The notes beneath the pieces are model-generated. The model had not been told where the DNA came from. It searched no databases and was given only the letters and a program-made list of their open reading frames with translations. Position numbers and translations under genes: made by a program. From Acanthaster planci (lineage: Eukaryota > Echinodermata > Asteroidea > Valvatida > Acanthasteridae), in contig NW_019091516.1 in the NCBI RefSeq assembly GCF_001949145.1, positions 572,436 to 636,435 of the forward strand: 64,000 nucleotides of DNA, given 5' to 3'. Shown in pieces: positions 54,701 to 64,000 of this stretch (position 1 is its first letter; the number at the start of each line of letters is the position of its first letter).

Positions 54701-57260
54701 ATGTGCAAATGATTCGTGAAAATCAAGATCGGTCACTTCACTAGTACAGCCCCACAGTGCTACATTTACATGTGAAACAGTCCTTCATGTCATCAAATGT
54801 GCTGGTAAACATAACTACATATAACAACATCATGCAAAAATGCTTGTGCCATGAATTCAAACATGTTTTTTCCCCACCATGGAACAATACCTACATGTAT
54901 GTACAAATACATGTATGTAAGTTGTTACAATGTACACAACACAGCAACTTACATGTGAAGCAATCTGGAGAAGTATTTTCGTAACTCCTATGAAAGACAG
55001 AACACAATATTATACAATAATTGTATGATTGGTATATATATTAGTATATGATTACAACTTTTTTATCTCAAATTTTTAACCAAAGCTTGAGCTCTAGGGC
55101 GTCCGACAAAAATTACGCTGTCTTTGAGTTTGAAAAGCATTCTTTTGTGACACTTTTGGGCAGACTGTTGTCCACACTGTAAAAGAATTCATGGGTCACA
55201 ATGTGTCGTGTTAAATGATGAAAAAACACATCAGTGCCATTGGTGTACAAGAAAGAAGGCTACATTCCGACAGTGATACACATGGTTGAACTTAGCAGAG
55301 GCGTAACTACCAAGGGGGAGGGGCAACGGAAAGTACACAAGGGTAAAGGACGGCACAGGGGAGGGTACAGGGGAGGGTACATGGCCCCCAGCCGTAGTAC
55401 GTCCCTCCTCCATATGAATGTTGAAAAATACAGCACTTGATGTATAAGCCGTAGATAATTTGCTTTCAGCATCGAACATTCAAATTCTCTGCTCTATCAG
55501 TCTATGCTTTCAGGGCCCCATTGAAAAAAAAAAGGTGCAACCCCCGAGGCCTTTCCTTCATCCATGGTGCAACCCAGGTGCCCCTCAGGAATATCCCCCC
55601 CTCCCAGTTATGCCACTGTTTGGAAGTGACAAGACTGACTCGACTGAGTGACACAAGCAAACAGAGAGTCGTCTTCAGCATACTGCCACGGAAGTGAACA
55701 ACTCTGTCCACAATGCACAACGGATGGTGCACAAGTCCACAATGGATTAATACACTAACTATGCCACTGTCCCAACTGTGTCAACGACACTTTATCCACC
55801 CAGGTTCTAACTTTGGTTGGAAAGAGACACCTTATGAGCAAAAGGGCACGGGCAAACAATCATGAACATTTATTGAGATTAAAGTACACATACACTGTAA
55901 CTTAGAGAAAAGGAACACAGTGAGTGAAAAACTGACTGCTTCCAAGAGGAAAGGGGCAGAGGAGGAGAAAGCAATATGAACATTCTCACAATTTTATTCA
56001 ACTACACTTTTATCACGCTTATTCTTTCCCAGTTGGGAATAACAGATCCACATGTACTTCCATCTTTGTCTGTGCATCACATCTAGGTACATATATATAT
56101 GTTACGCCCCAACTCTAGCAAAAGTCCCAACTATAGTTGGGACAACCCCAATTGTAGTTGGGCCTTATGCCATAGTTGGGGTGTAACATATACACATAGG
56201 AGTACAAAAAGTATTGCTTATGCACCAAAATGTGGCATGGCCCTAATATTGTGGCACAGTTTGATTTTTTTTGCCTGTAGTGCCTCGCTAGGGCAATGTT
56301 GTACATCAAATTTCACAATGAGTGACAATTTACCAAGCTCTCAATATTCCTATTCATATAGGCCTATATCGAGTTTATGGCCCAGCTACAAAGTTCAAAT
56401 GGAATTTGATTGGGGCCTGATTTTACATTTTCTTTGAGCTTGAAGTGCAAAATTAACTCTTTTTAAAATTTAAAAATGGCATGAACAGGGCCAAGGCCTA
56501 CATTATCATACATGTACAAGAAAATAATTTTCAGAAAGAGTTCCATGACATACTACTCATAGACCGAACACTTGAGGGCTCGAGTACAAACCTATTAATT
56601 AATGGGACTTGTCTAAAAAACCTAAGTGCTTTCTAAACACTTTGGAATTTAGTTAATTTCACTTTTTAGGACGTTATCAATTTTTGACAGCTGTTAGCGT
56701 GGTTAGTCAAAGCATGATCAAAGGGAAAATTAGTGATGCCTGTACACGTGGTATATGGAACTCTTTCCTACAAAAAAAAAATTGCAGGCGTAGCTGGCTA
56801 TGTAAGTGTAAGTATTAATGGAACTCTCCAATTATTAACTAGAACTTTGAAAAACTCCATAAATGTTTCTATGGGATGTGCTGAGATGTGTGTAACTTCA
56901 ACTTCAAGTGCGCCAGGGAACACTCCCAACTGAGGTTAACCTCTGCCCAATTTCCGGACGCCGCCGTTTTTTAATTTCGGACAAAATTTCAAGACACTGA
57001 ACTTGTTCACAAGGGCTCAACAGCATTATTATAAAGATACCAGTACCAATATTTTGCCAAATGAATTCGAAATTTTTCAAGAAAGAGGTTTTTGGCGACA
57101 CTCCATGAGAAAAGTCATGAAAGCAACTACAAGCATGTCTAAGGAAACGTCGAAGTGCGCCACTTCGATGTCGATCGGCCACAACAGCATTTCTGACAGT
57201 CACAGGCCGATAATGACAAAATTATCAATTTTTTTATGGTAAAGGACTTACCTCAACCAT
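51772..57260 (-). CDS. LAMTOR3: Ragulator complex protein LAMTOR3 (MP1)
   Basis: Six coding exons in transcript order: 57260-57252, 54987-54953, 54570-54512, 53412-53279, 52427-52364, 51842-51772. All introns are GT-AG. They sum to 372 bases, 123 aa plus TGA (human 124 aa). The protein is a single roadblock/LC7 fold and tracks human LAMTOR3 along its length: ELRKYFSRLL, VEGLEAIIITDRDGVPVIK, PEHALKPAFLATFA, SKLGLSHNKSIICMY, QVVQFNELPLV, ASSTANTG and a C-terminal helix LQELKTAIEV. LAMTOR3 pairs with LAMTOR2 in the lysosomal Ragulator, which anchors Rag GTPases for mTORC1 and scaffolds MEK1-ERK. Exon 1 holds only ATG-GTT-GAG before a strong GTAAGT donor. Two MITEs sit in its introns. It is divergent from the tandem array and mobile element upstream. 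Confidence 0.95.
52683..53148 (-). mobile_element. TTAA-flanked MITE, copy D
   Basis: 466 bp in a LAMTOR3 intron. It begins TTAACCATGTGCTGCTGGG and ends CCCCAGCACGAAATGGTTAA. The interior matches the reverse complement of copy B (TTCATTTACTGGAC, GACTGTCTGGTG, CTTGTAAAGAGAGCCCAGAT, TTCTTTTGTTC, GTGGTAATCC). An internal stretch containing the GCAGGCCTGGCT-type words is deleted relative to copy B. Its ends are more diverged than those of copy B, suggesting an older insertion. Confidence 0.8.
53783..54205. mobile_element. Second TTAA-flanked MITE family, copy E
   Basis: Flanked by TTAA at 53783-53786 and 54202-54205. The ends are CCCCTTCGCGCCGGGACG and, inverted, CCCCTTGACGACGGGAATT, an imperfect 16-bp terminal inverted repeat. 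The interior does not match copies A-D, so this is a separate family with the same piggyBac-like target site. It lies in the LAMTOR3 intron between exons 3 and 4 and has no transposase. Confidence 0.7.
56098..56190. mobile_element. Tiny palindromic element with TA ends
   Basis: Only about 93 bp, in LAMTOR3 intron 1. Terminal inverted repeats TATGTTACGCCCCAACT and AGTTGGGGTGTAACATA enclose a perfect 20-bp palindrome, GTCCCAACTATAGTTGGGAC, at 56124-56143 and further CCCAA/TTGGG words. The outer TA on each side would fit a Tc1/mariner-type target site. The whole segment can fold into a near-complete hairpin. Confidence 0.65.
57150..57168. other. Short perfect hairpin in LAMTOR3 intron 1
   Basis: TCGAAGTG-CGC-CACTTCGA: perfect 8-bp arms with a 3-base loop, about 85 bases downstream of the LAMTOR3 start codon within the intron. 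It may be a dyad binding site or a chance palindrome. No known motif is claimed. Confidence 0.3.
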
Positions 57261-58032
57261 TTTGCTTGTATGTCAAACTAAGAAGAACAACATCAAAATT
57301 TTTAACTCATTGTCACCACTTTTATGACTTAATAGAATCGAGAAAGTTTCATTTTCCAACTCTCTCCCACCATTCCGAATTTTTTTCTGAAGATTTAACT
57401 AACAGCGCCCTCCAGGTATTTGCACGTGATTTTTATGAGTCCCAAAGGAAGCCGCTGCACTGGCTGACGCCACTTGACTCGCAAACATCTAGACTTCTTT
57501 CACCGGGCTGAAATTGGCACGAAATTCGGGCCGGATTTTCGGCTGGCCTGATTTTTGGCTGGACGCTATTTTGACGGCTGCAAGCAACCCTTCACGTAAC
57601 TGGCTAGGAATTCTACGGAGGCCGATCACGGCATAGCAGAAAGAGCCCATAAACGTCCACAAACAAATTACAGAAAAAAAGCAATGTCAAATAAATCCTT
57701 CCCTGTAATGTATCTTAGCTGTGAAACAACTTGAACAACTGAGATTTTTTTTTCACCAACAGGGAACACAGACGGAATGTGTGCTTCATGCAAAATGGAT
57801 GAGGCGCTAGTATAGACAATGATGGCCTCAAAATAATGCCTTCGCGAACAGATTCGCAATTTGTATACTGTCAATTTCTCTTCTATTAAGGAAGCTGGAG
57901 GCACATGAACTCGGTAATTTCTAAAGAAGTATGGAATTTAATGGCAGAAATATAAAAGAGTGCCGGAACCTGTTTAGAAAGTGTGAAATACGAAAAAGCA
58001 AAAATCGAAACGCTCTATAACATTGGTTTCAA
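57261..58032. other. LAMTOR3 upstream region
   Basis: Should contain the LAMTOR3 5' UTR and promoter on the minus strand. No TATA box or clear initiator was recognised. The words CTCGGTAATTTC (about 57909) recur at about 58938, on the far side of the tandem array, so the array may sit inside a larger repeat unit. No gene is seen. Confidence 0.45.
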
Positions 58033-58840
58033 GAGTCAACGCACCCGATTAGGAACAAAGACGGGGAAAATCGGTTTCTGGGCTGATGTCCGTTTTCAAA
58101 CGATTTTGTACCGTCCTAAATTTCAAAAAAATCTGCTTTTCTCTTAAGGAATGTGTAGAGGGGACCCCTGGGCACACTTAATTAGCACCCCGAATGATTC
58201 GGCCAACAGGCTGTCCCAGCCCAATTGATTTCAGAAGTCAACGCACCTGATTAAGAACAAAGATCGGCAAAATCGGTTTCTGGGCTGATGTCCGTTTTCA
58301 AACGATTTTGTATCATCCTAAATTTCAAAAAAGTGCAATTTTCTCTTAAGGAATGTGTAGGGGGGACCCCTGGGCACGCTTAACTAGCGACCCGAATGAT
58401 TCGGCCAACAGGCTGTCCCAGCCCAATTGATTTCAGGAGTCAACGCACCCGATTAGGAACAAAGACGGGGAAAATCTTTTCCTGGGCTGATGTCCGTTTT
58501 CAAACGATTTTGTATCATCCTAAATTTCAAAAAAGTCTGCTTTTCTCTTAAGGAATGTGTAGGGGGGACCCCTGGGCACACTTAATTAGCGACCCGAATG
58601 ATTCGGCCCACAGGCTGTCTCAGCCCAATTGATTTCAGGAGTCAACGCACCCGATTAGGAACAAAGACGGGGAAAATTGGTTTCTGGGCTGATGTCCGTT
58701 TTCAAACGATTTTGTACAATTTTTGTTTAAAAAGTGTAATTTTCTTGAAAGGAATGTATATGGGGATGCTCCAAGCACACTCGTTTAGGGCCCCGAATCG
58801 CTAAAATGTCAGGGGGACAGGCTGACCTAGCAATACCTAC
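58033..58840. repeat. 202-bp tandem repeat array, about four copies
   Basis: The word GTCAACGCAC occurs at 58035, 58237, 58439 and 58641, an exact 202-base spacing each time. Copies 1-3 are roughly 90-95% alike and include GGGCTGATGTCCGTTTTCAA, GGAATGTGTAG, GGGGACCCCTGGGCAC, the near-palindrome CCGAATGATTCGG and CCCAGCCCAATTGATTTCA. Copy 4 keeps its first ~80 bp and then diverges to about 58840. The unit is not a multiple of three and no shared reading frame is preserved, so it is non-coding satellite-like DNA. Confidence 0.92.
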
Positions 58841-60114
58841 TGGGTATGCTCTTTGAGTGTAATTATTCCTTTTCAAACAGGATGGAGGATTAGTTTTCCA
58901 TAAAATGATTTAAAAGTCGACTTCAAAGGCATACTTGACCTCGGTAATTTCAAAGGGCCATTGGTACATAGTTAAAAGGGAAACTCTCCAAGGTTGCCCC
59001 TGTAAAAGTGGTTTATCTACTTTATTCTTGACTGACCGCCTTCCTATACGAACAGTAAAGTCATTGAAACAAAATGCAATGTCCTCACAATCTACAAGCA
59101 ACAGTCAAAACTCTTTATTTGGTATGTGACAATTTATTGCTACTTAAGTACAACTGTGTTTGCCTTTATTTAGGTATTAAAAGGTTAACCTAAACAGAAA
59201 TAGTAACATTGAAGACTTTCCTAAAAACTTGCTTGCTATACTTACGTAATGAAGTTGCTCAAAAGGCCTACTGAACACAATTTCGAATAGCTGAAATTTT
59301 CTTTTAAGAAATGACAAAAAAATTGACCAGAAGAGGAACATCGAACCAGTTCATGATGCAGGTCTGCACTTCCTGTAAGGGTAACTGGTAAAATATACAC
59401 CATGCTCAAACCACAAATCATTTTTGCAAGTACATGTACATTTGCTTTCAATCTGTAAAGTGCTTCACTTAAACTTAAAGGGGAAATTGAGATATTGTTT
59501 CAACAAGGAATATTAGGTGGACCAATTATTCCAAAGCTTAACAAACAGTTAAATGATGACTTGAGTTAACTGTTGAAGAGTTCAATATTGTATGGAATAA
59601 TAAAATGTCAACTCACGGGAAACACAAAAACCTTTAAAATTTTGAAATGAATAATACAATTAGGAAGGAAAGAAATATACAGCTACTAGACCACAACCAG
59701 TTTATAAATCAGTGTTGAACATATTTATTTGCATTTAAGAAATACGGAGAAAAGGCAATTAGTACACGACTACTGTACATCAAATTGGCGGAAAAACTGT
59801 TCAACTGAAATGATTTCACATGTTCTGGTTCCACTATTTTGTGTATGCAAACGAGGTGATCATGACGCCGAGGGTTCATTCCGAAAAATGAAACACAATT
59901 AAAATAGCCACTTTTACAGATCAGCCGAGAACTTTTTGACGCATTTGTTTAGATTGGGCAAAAATGAAGTTGAACATATGATTTCTACAAAGAGAGTGTG
60001 TGGGCCGTTCCCTAATTTTTTTTTACCTCGAGCAAATATATCGACGGTACGAGGGAAGTATGTACAACATTTGTCGCTTTCACAGTTAGTGAAACATGAA
60101 TAGTTCCCTGATAG
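58841..60114. other. Region between tandem array and mobile-element coding part
   Basis: About 1.3 kb, AT-rich. It probably includes the 3' untranslated or terminal part of the mobile element to the right, but no terminal inverted repeat or target duplication could be matched, because the other end lies beyond the window. Short frames at 58910-59451 match nothing recognisable. Confidence 0.4.
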
Positions 60115-61203
60115 CTAACATAAAATTCTGCATTCATTTAATTGAAAATGCTTCCATAGAGTTGACTCAATTCCGTAATCACACACTTTCGCTCTTTGCA
60201 CCGCACACATCGTTACGTACGCTCTCAAATCTTTGCTTTTGTCACTATCTCGTATTCCACGTTGTTCGAACGCTGCCTGCTCTGCAAACAAACAACAGTA
60301 CACACCACAGCTTGCAGAATCACTTTGCTGAGCAACTGGAAGGATATCAATAGGATGATCGTATGTTAGTTGCGGCACGTCTGGGATGACATGACAGTGT
60401 TTTTGTTTAGCGCCTGTGTGGAAAAAGTTTTTGAATGAGTCTGCGTGTCGCTCTGTTTCCGCTCTAAGTTTAAGTGCATAAACAGTGTCTAAGCACATGG
60501 AATCATACACAAACATGTTGTCTCTGTTTTGATCAATTACGTATAAATTAAAATGCCTATCGAGCAATAGAGGGCACAGAATCAATTTCGGTAGGTAACC
60601 AAAAACATCGCACAATTTCTGTACAGCTGTATAAGTAGATTTCCTGACTGTATTGTTGACGATTGCCTTTGTTTCAGAGCATTTTAAGACCCCACATGTC
60701 GTAATAACAGAATCATGATGTACAACTTGTTCCAAATAGAAATCCACAAAGAAACCGCTTATCCACCCTTTATTGTAGCCCGGATCTTCTTTTTGGATGT
60801 GTTGCAACAATGCATCTGATACTTTTTCATTCAAATGAGCTAGTTGAGGGAAAGTTATGAAACTTTTGCTTGTTTTTGACTTAAGCGCAACATTGTTAAG
60901 GTTGTTGTCGTCTATGTAGCCCCACATGTCATTCACAAACCGTTCCCCATTTGAATTGAAGTGCGTCATTGGTTCTGTACTTGTGTTGCTGTTCCAGAAC
61001 CTCGGTACATATTTATTTCGTGTACTCGATAAGTAGTTGTGATCATTGTCATTGTTTTTGGATTTTGACATACCATTTTCGCTACCTAACTCAGATACCG
61101 AAACATCACTGATGGGGTCAGCAACCTCTGCATGTCTTGTGGGATATTCATAACTGCTGTCACTGGCACTTTGTTCTGATATGACAGTGCATTCATTGTC
61201 CCT
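60115..61203 (-). CDS. Ulp1/SENP-type (C48) cysteine protease-like domain
   Basis: The C-terminal part of a single open frame running from about 61476 to the TAA-type stop at 60115, whose N-terminal part is the end of the USP domain. Counting from 61437: a polar linker rich in Ser/Asn/Asp (about 80-190), then a globular region with DRHFNLYVID (His295), VYDSM (Asp312) and AQQSDSASCGVYCC (Gln370/371, Cys377). That His-Asp-Gln-Cys order is the C48 SUMO-protease triad plus oxyanion glutamine. All key residues are intact. No ATG is needed within the frame, because it would be translated as part of a larger protein. Its cellular target (SUMO, ubiquitin or another modifier) cannot be told from sequence. 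Confidence 0.75.
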   Translation of the reverse strand, partial: RDNECTVISEQSASDSSYEYPTRHAEVADPISDVSVSELGSENGMSKSKNNDNDHNYLSSTRNKYVPRFWNSNTSTEPMTHFNSNGERFVNDMWGYIDDNNLNNVALKSKTSKSFITFPQLAHLNEKVSDALLQHIQKEDPGYNKGWISGFFVDFYLEQVVHHDSVITTCGVLKCSETKAIVNNTVRKSTYTAVQKLCDVFGYLPKLILCPLLLDRHFNLYVIDQNRDNMFVYDSMCLDTVYALKLRAETERHADSFKNFFHTGAKQKHCHVIPDVPQLTYDHPIDILPVAQQSDSASCGVYCCLFAEQAAFEQRGIRDSDKSKDLRAYVTMCAVQRAKVCDYGIESTLWKHFQLNECRILC

Positions 61204-62235
61204 GACCTTTTTGTAGAAAAATAAATACCCGTAGTTATCGGACAAGTGCTTAAATTCTATTGAATTTACCTCACGTACATTTTCATCATTGTATTCAATG
61301 ATTTTATGTGATGAATTGCTTTTTACCAAGGTCGCATAGTGTCCAAATTCCACGCTTATGCCATAATGTAAAATCATTGAAACCAGGCGATATACTGACT
61401 TTTTTGTCGGATCAGAGTGATAATGTGTGAAGTCCAAGTGATCACTTGCGTGGATCTGTCTTATATTTTTTGTGCCTTATTTTTTTTATTTTGAACCGTA
61501 GCAATTGTACAATATGTATATGTGGGGCCAAGAAAATGCGCGCAGAGTTCTTCTTCATTGCTTTATCATCCATGCACGTATCGCAATTGAGGCCAATGCA
61601 AGTATCGGCCCTGAAATACTCAAAACAACAATCCCTTATATGATTGTGTGTTACCAAAATTGGCAAAACTGATGTAGTAGTTACTTCTGAGCATTCTTTT
61701 GTTTTGCATTTCAGACACTGGGTAACACGATTAATTCCAAGTTCTGTGTTTAATTCCGCATCATTGAGAAGGTCGCGTATTATATGTGATGCAACAAATT
61801 CTGCGGCATCTTGTTGCTGCATGCAGTTCAGTTCCAACTGGTCAGCGCATGCCCTAACCGTCTTTGAAACACTGCTGTATTTTAATGGTTTTCCACTGAC
61901 GGACTGAAACAAAATGTCGATAATAGCTAGAATACTTTCGTTTATATGTGTCATATTTTCAGTGCTCGAAACATCCTGTGGATATCTTCAAATAATGGTT
62001 TTATTGCTTGAATACTTGCTATCCACCAACACGAAACATTATTATTTTGGATACCAGTCCCCGCGAAGTTTCTATTCACCGATTCTATTTCACATCCTTT
62101 ATGCACATTGTCGTTTTGGTGTGTTTTGATGGGAAAGATAAGGTTTGAGAGAGGTTGAGAGGTGTGGATGTTTTCACGGTACGCCCTACCACATTTTGCC
62201 TTTTTGCCAAAAATTAAATTTCCCTTCGTTTGCAT
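61204..62235 (-). pseudogene. USP/UCH-type deubiquitinase-like domain, split over three frames
   Basis: Piece 62235-61951 carries the cysteine box NNNVSCWWIASIQAI (C69 of the piece). Piece 61954-61442 carries QQDAAEF (47-53), the usual second USP signature, and two CxxC pairs (CLKC and CDTC) like the USP zinc-binding fingers, then QLLRFK. The next frame carries the histidine box EFGHYATLV (H33 counting from 61437), then EYNDENV and GYLFFYKK, all in the order found in ubiquitin-specific proteases. Catalytic Cys and His are both present. A functional protease would need two frame corrections, near 61951 and in the A/T runs at about 61470-61490. Confidence 0.75.
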
Positions 62236-62239
62236 GTTA

Positions 62240-63777
62240 TTTTTGTTTTTTTGGAGGCTTCTCGTTAAATTGGATGCTCTTGGCAGGTGGGGACAGATAT
62301 TTGCCCTTACTCTGTGGTGTAGAAGTTCGGTATCTCTTCGACCATTTCTCTGAAGCCAGTTTCAGTGACTTGTGCTTCACTTTCCTTTTTTTGGTTGCAA
62401 AAGCTGTCCACGAATTCTCTGTGTAATGGGAGTAAGTCCCTCTTGTAAATTTTAGCAAGCTCATTCAGCTTCCTGCACCTGTTGTGAAATAATTTCACCC
62501 TTTTGACTTCACCCATACTCTTTTCAATGATGCCTTGCGTCCTATTGTCTGAGGAAATATTTTGAGACTGGGAAGACTTTAATTTTTGGTACATATTGCT
62601 GAACTCACTGTAAGGTTGAGTTTGTCCGTACCTGCCAAGATCCCCAAGCAACAGTGCTGACCAGGTCGGAATGGTTGGTAACACGTAATTGAGTAAATAC
62701 TTCAAGAAAGTGATGCTGTAATACGCACTCCGCGCGTGTAACTGTGGACTTTTGGCTTGACTGTGAATGTCGATTAGAGCCTTTTGCGCAATTTTCTCGA
62801 AGCGCAATTTAAACGGTGAATTTGGAGCTCGACTTGTCAGTTCATCCTGTGTGACGTTTAAAGAACTCTCGTCTTCTCGAAACTCATTTTCTTCACATGT
62901 ATCTTCGTACTGAAAGAAACATTCGCTACTAATATTTGTGGACTCGAGTTTTCTTTGCATTTTGCTGTGCATTTCACGTATAAGCGGTATTGATGTTTCT
63001 GAAAGTGTCAGAATTGCCAGTGCATATACGATATCATCAATCTCTGTCAAACTATCAGCTTTAACCAGAAGACCTAACCATGGCTTCCTTAAAGTTGGAC
63101 CCATAATATTTGCGGGTTGCTGTGGAAGCGTTTTTTATAAAATGACTTGCACAATGATGAATAAACGTTTTTCTTAGATCCTCTTTAGAGGCTTGATGAT
63201 TTACTACTCTGTAACATCGAGACAAAAATTCTGAGACTGTTTCACATGTAAAAGATCGAAGAACTGCTAAGAGTAAAGTAGAGCTATCGTCTATCATAAC
63301 ACATAGTGGATTTTTAACCCCGTTATGACCATAAATTGCTTGCTCTAAATGGAGGAATGAACTTAAAAAGTGGGAGATGTTAACAGCAGATTGATCCGTC
63401 GTTACGAATGAAGCAAGGACTAACGGTGGGTTTCCTTTTCTGGGATGTCTCGCCACCAGGTCATACAACAGATATTTTTTATTGCTGTCGAAAGCACGGT
63501 TGTTTTCCATGATGGATCCAGTGGCATCGAAATAAACTATATCTCGGCGTGAAAGATAATGGTAAATTCTGAAGCTATCCTCGGTATATAACATTAAAGC
63601 TGAGGGGGCAACTGAAAATTTTCTCACTACTCCAGGGAGTATACCATCCTTTTTTTTTCTGTTTCCTAATTATCCTTAACATACCTTTTACCTGGCTTTC
63701 TTTGTGCTTACAAATTCGTTTAGATTCACTAGAAATTTTGTGGAGGACTGTCTTATGTGGGGCACTATTCCTGCATC
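62240..63777 (-). pseudogene. DDE/RNase H-fold transposase-like protein, frameshifted
   Basis: The main pieces are 63627-63061 (no ATG; coding-like sequence continues upstream as GILPGVV) and 63104-62307, in different frames. In the first, a beta-strand with acidic residue IVYFDATGS (D34 of the piece) is followed by VTTDQSAVNI, a second acidic site VMIDDSS (D113/D114), and a cysteine/histidine segment (C138, then HHCASHF). In the second, TQGIIEKSM (E194) is a plausible third acidic position before a helical C-terminus. Further coding-like sequence upstream (to about 63777) joins only by shifting frame in the nine-base homopolymer at 63650-63658, and a basic tail at 62464-62237 joins by another shift. 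The TTTTCAG at 63784-63778 could be a splice acceptor. Assignment as transposase rests on this motif order; the exact superfamily is uncertain. Confidence 0.6.
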
Positions 63778-64000
63778 CTGAAAATTTTTTTCAGAAGATG
63801 TACATTTGACATGTTTTAAAATTGCTCGTTTTCTTTTACAGAGACCGAGACTACAGCGATAAGATAATGATTTTAATCTCTTATTATTATAATTGTTTAT
63901 TTTTTCTCCTTTCCAGACGACAGAATTCTGAGAAGAGAGGAAAAAGAAATAAAATTTCTTTTTCTAAGGGGGGAGAAAATGTCAGAGTTCTCCATTAATT

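Larger units (their letters stand above)
60115..64000 (-). mobile_element. Large DNA transposon-like element: transposase + USP-like + Ulp1-like proteases
   Basis: Read on the minus strand from the window edge, the order is a DDE-type transposase-like protein (63627 to about 62240, with coding-like sequence up to about 63777), then a USP-type cysteine protease domain (about 62235-61204), then an Ulp1/SENP-type cysteine protease domain (about 61203-60115). Frames shift at least five times, several next to A/T homopolymers, so this copy is probably inactive unless the shifts are assembly errors. The transposase style (FDATGS, a C/H-rich HHCASHF segment, GIIEKSM then a long helical tail) suggests a KDZ/Zisupton- or Mutator-like group, not assigned. 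The element is cut by the window end and its termini are unknown. Confidence 0.75.

Noticed and set aside
58598-58804. Open frame inside the 202-bp tandem array
   Set aside because: The unit length is not a multiple of three and the frame is not kept between copies, so it is incidental.

Overview
The window is animal nuclear DNA. It holds four protein genes split by GT-AG introns, abundant non-coding sequence, short DNA-transposon relics, a tRNA-derived SINE and two assembly gaps (N runs at 16456-16570 and 47616-48406). Frequent ACATGTACATGTA tracts, compact genes (5-15 kb) and close similarity of the predicted proteins to vertebrate ones suggest an invertebrate deuterostome (echinoderm, hemichordate or cephalochordate). 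The species cannot be fixed from sequence alone.

Layout: (1) 1-3121, AT-rich upstream DNA ending in a CRE-bearing promoter. (2) 3122/3200-18303, + strand: WDR26, the CTLH/GID E3 ligase subunit (13 coding exons, 578 aa from the first ATG). (3) 18304-25070: WDR26 3' region, a TTAA-flanked MITE and otherwise anonymous DNA. (4) 25071-33907, - strand: DTL/CDT2, the substrate receptor of CRL4 (10 coding exons, 877 aa), with a PIP-box-like motif in a separate last exon. (5) 33908-35384: a 1.5-kb head-to-head promoter region with two E2F consensus sites near DTL. (6) 35385-49679, + strand: INTS7, Integrator subunit 7 (20 coding exons, about 964 aa). (7) 49680-51771: convergent 3' flanks. (8) 51772-57260, - strand: LAMTOR3/MP1, a Ragulator subunit (6 coding exons, 123 aa; the first carries only three codons). 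(9) 58033-58840: a tandem array with an exact 202-bp spacing. (10) about 60115 to the window end, - strand: a large mobile element, apparently decayed, encoding a DDE-type transposase-like protein, a USP-type deubiquitinase-like domain and an Ulp1/SENP-type cysteine protease-like domain. The second half of the USP domain and the whole Ulp1 domain lie in one frame, so they were probably one fused protein.

The host genes are housekeeping or cell-cycle genes. DTL and INTS7 are also head-to-head neighbours in human, so this is probably an ancestral bidirectional pair. WDR26 and DTL both serve ubiquitin ligases, but nothing in the sequence shows a functional cluster. The most unusual item is the mobile element with two different ubiquitin/SUMO-type deconjugating protease domains. 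A second theme is one MITE family present four times (in a WDR26 intron, between WDR26 and DTL, in an INTS7 intron and in a LAMTOR3 intron); two of the copies abut or contain the assembly gaps.
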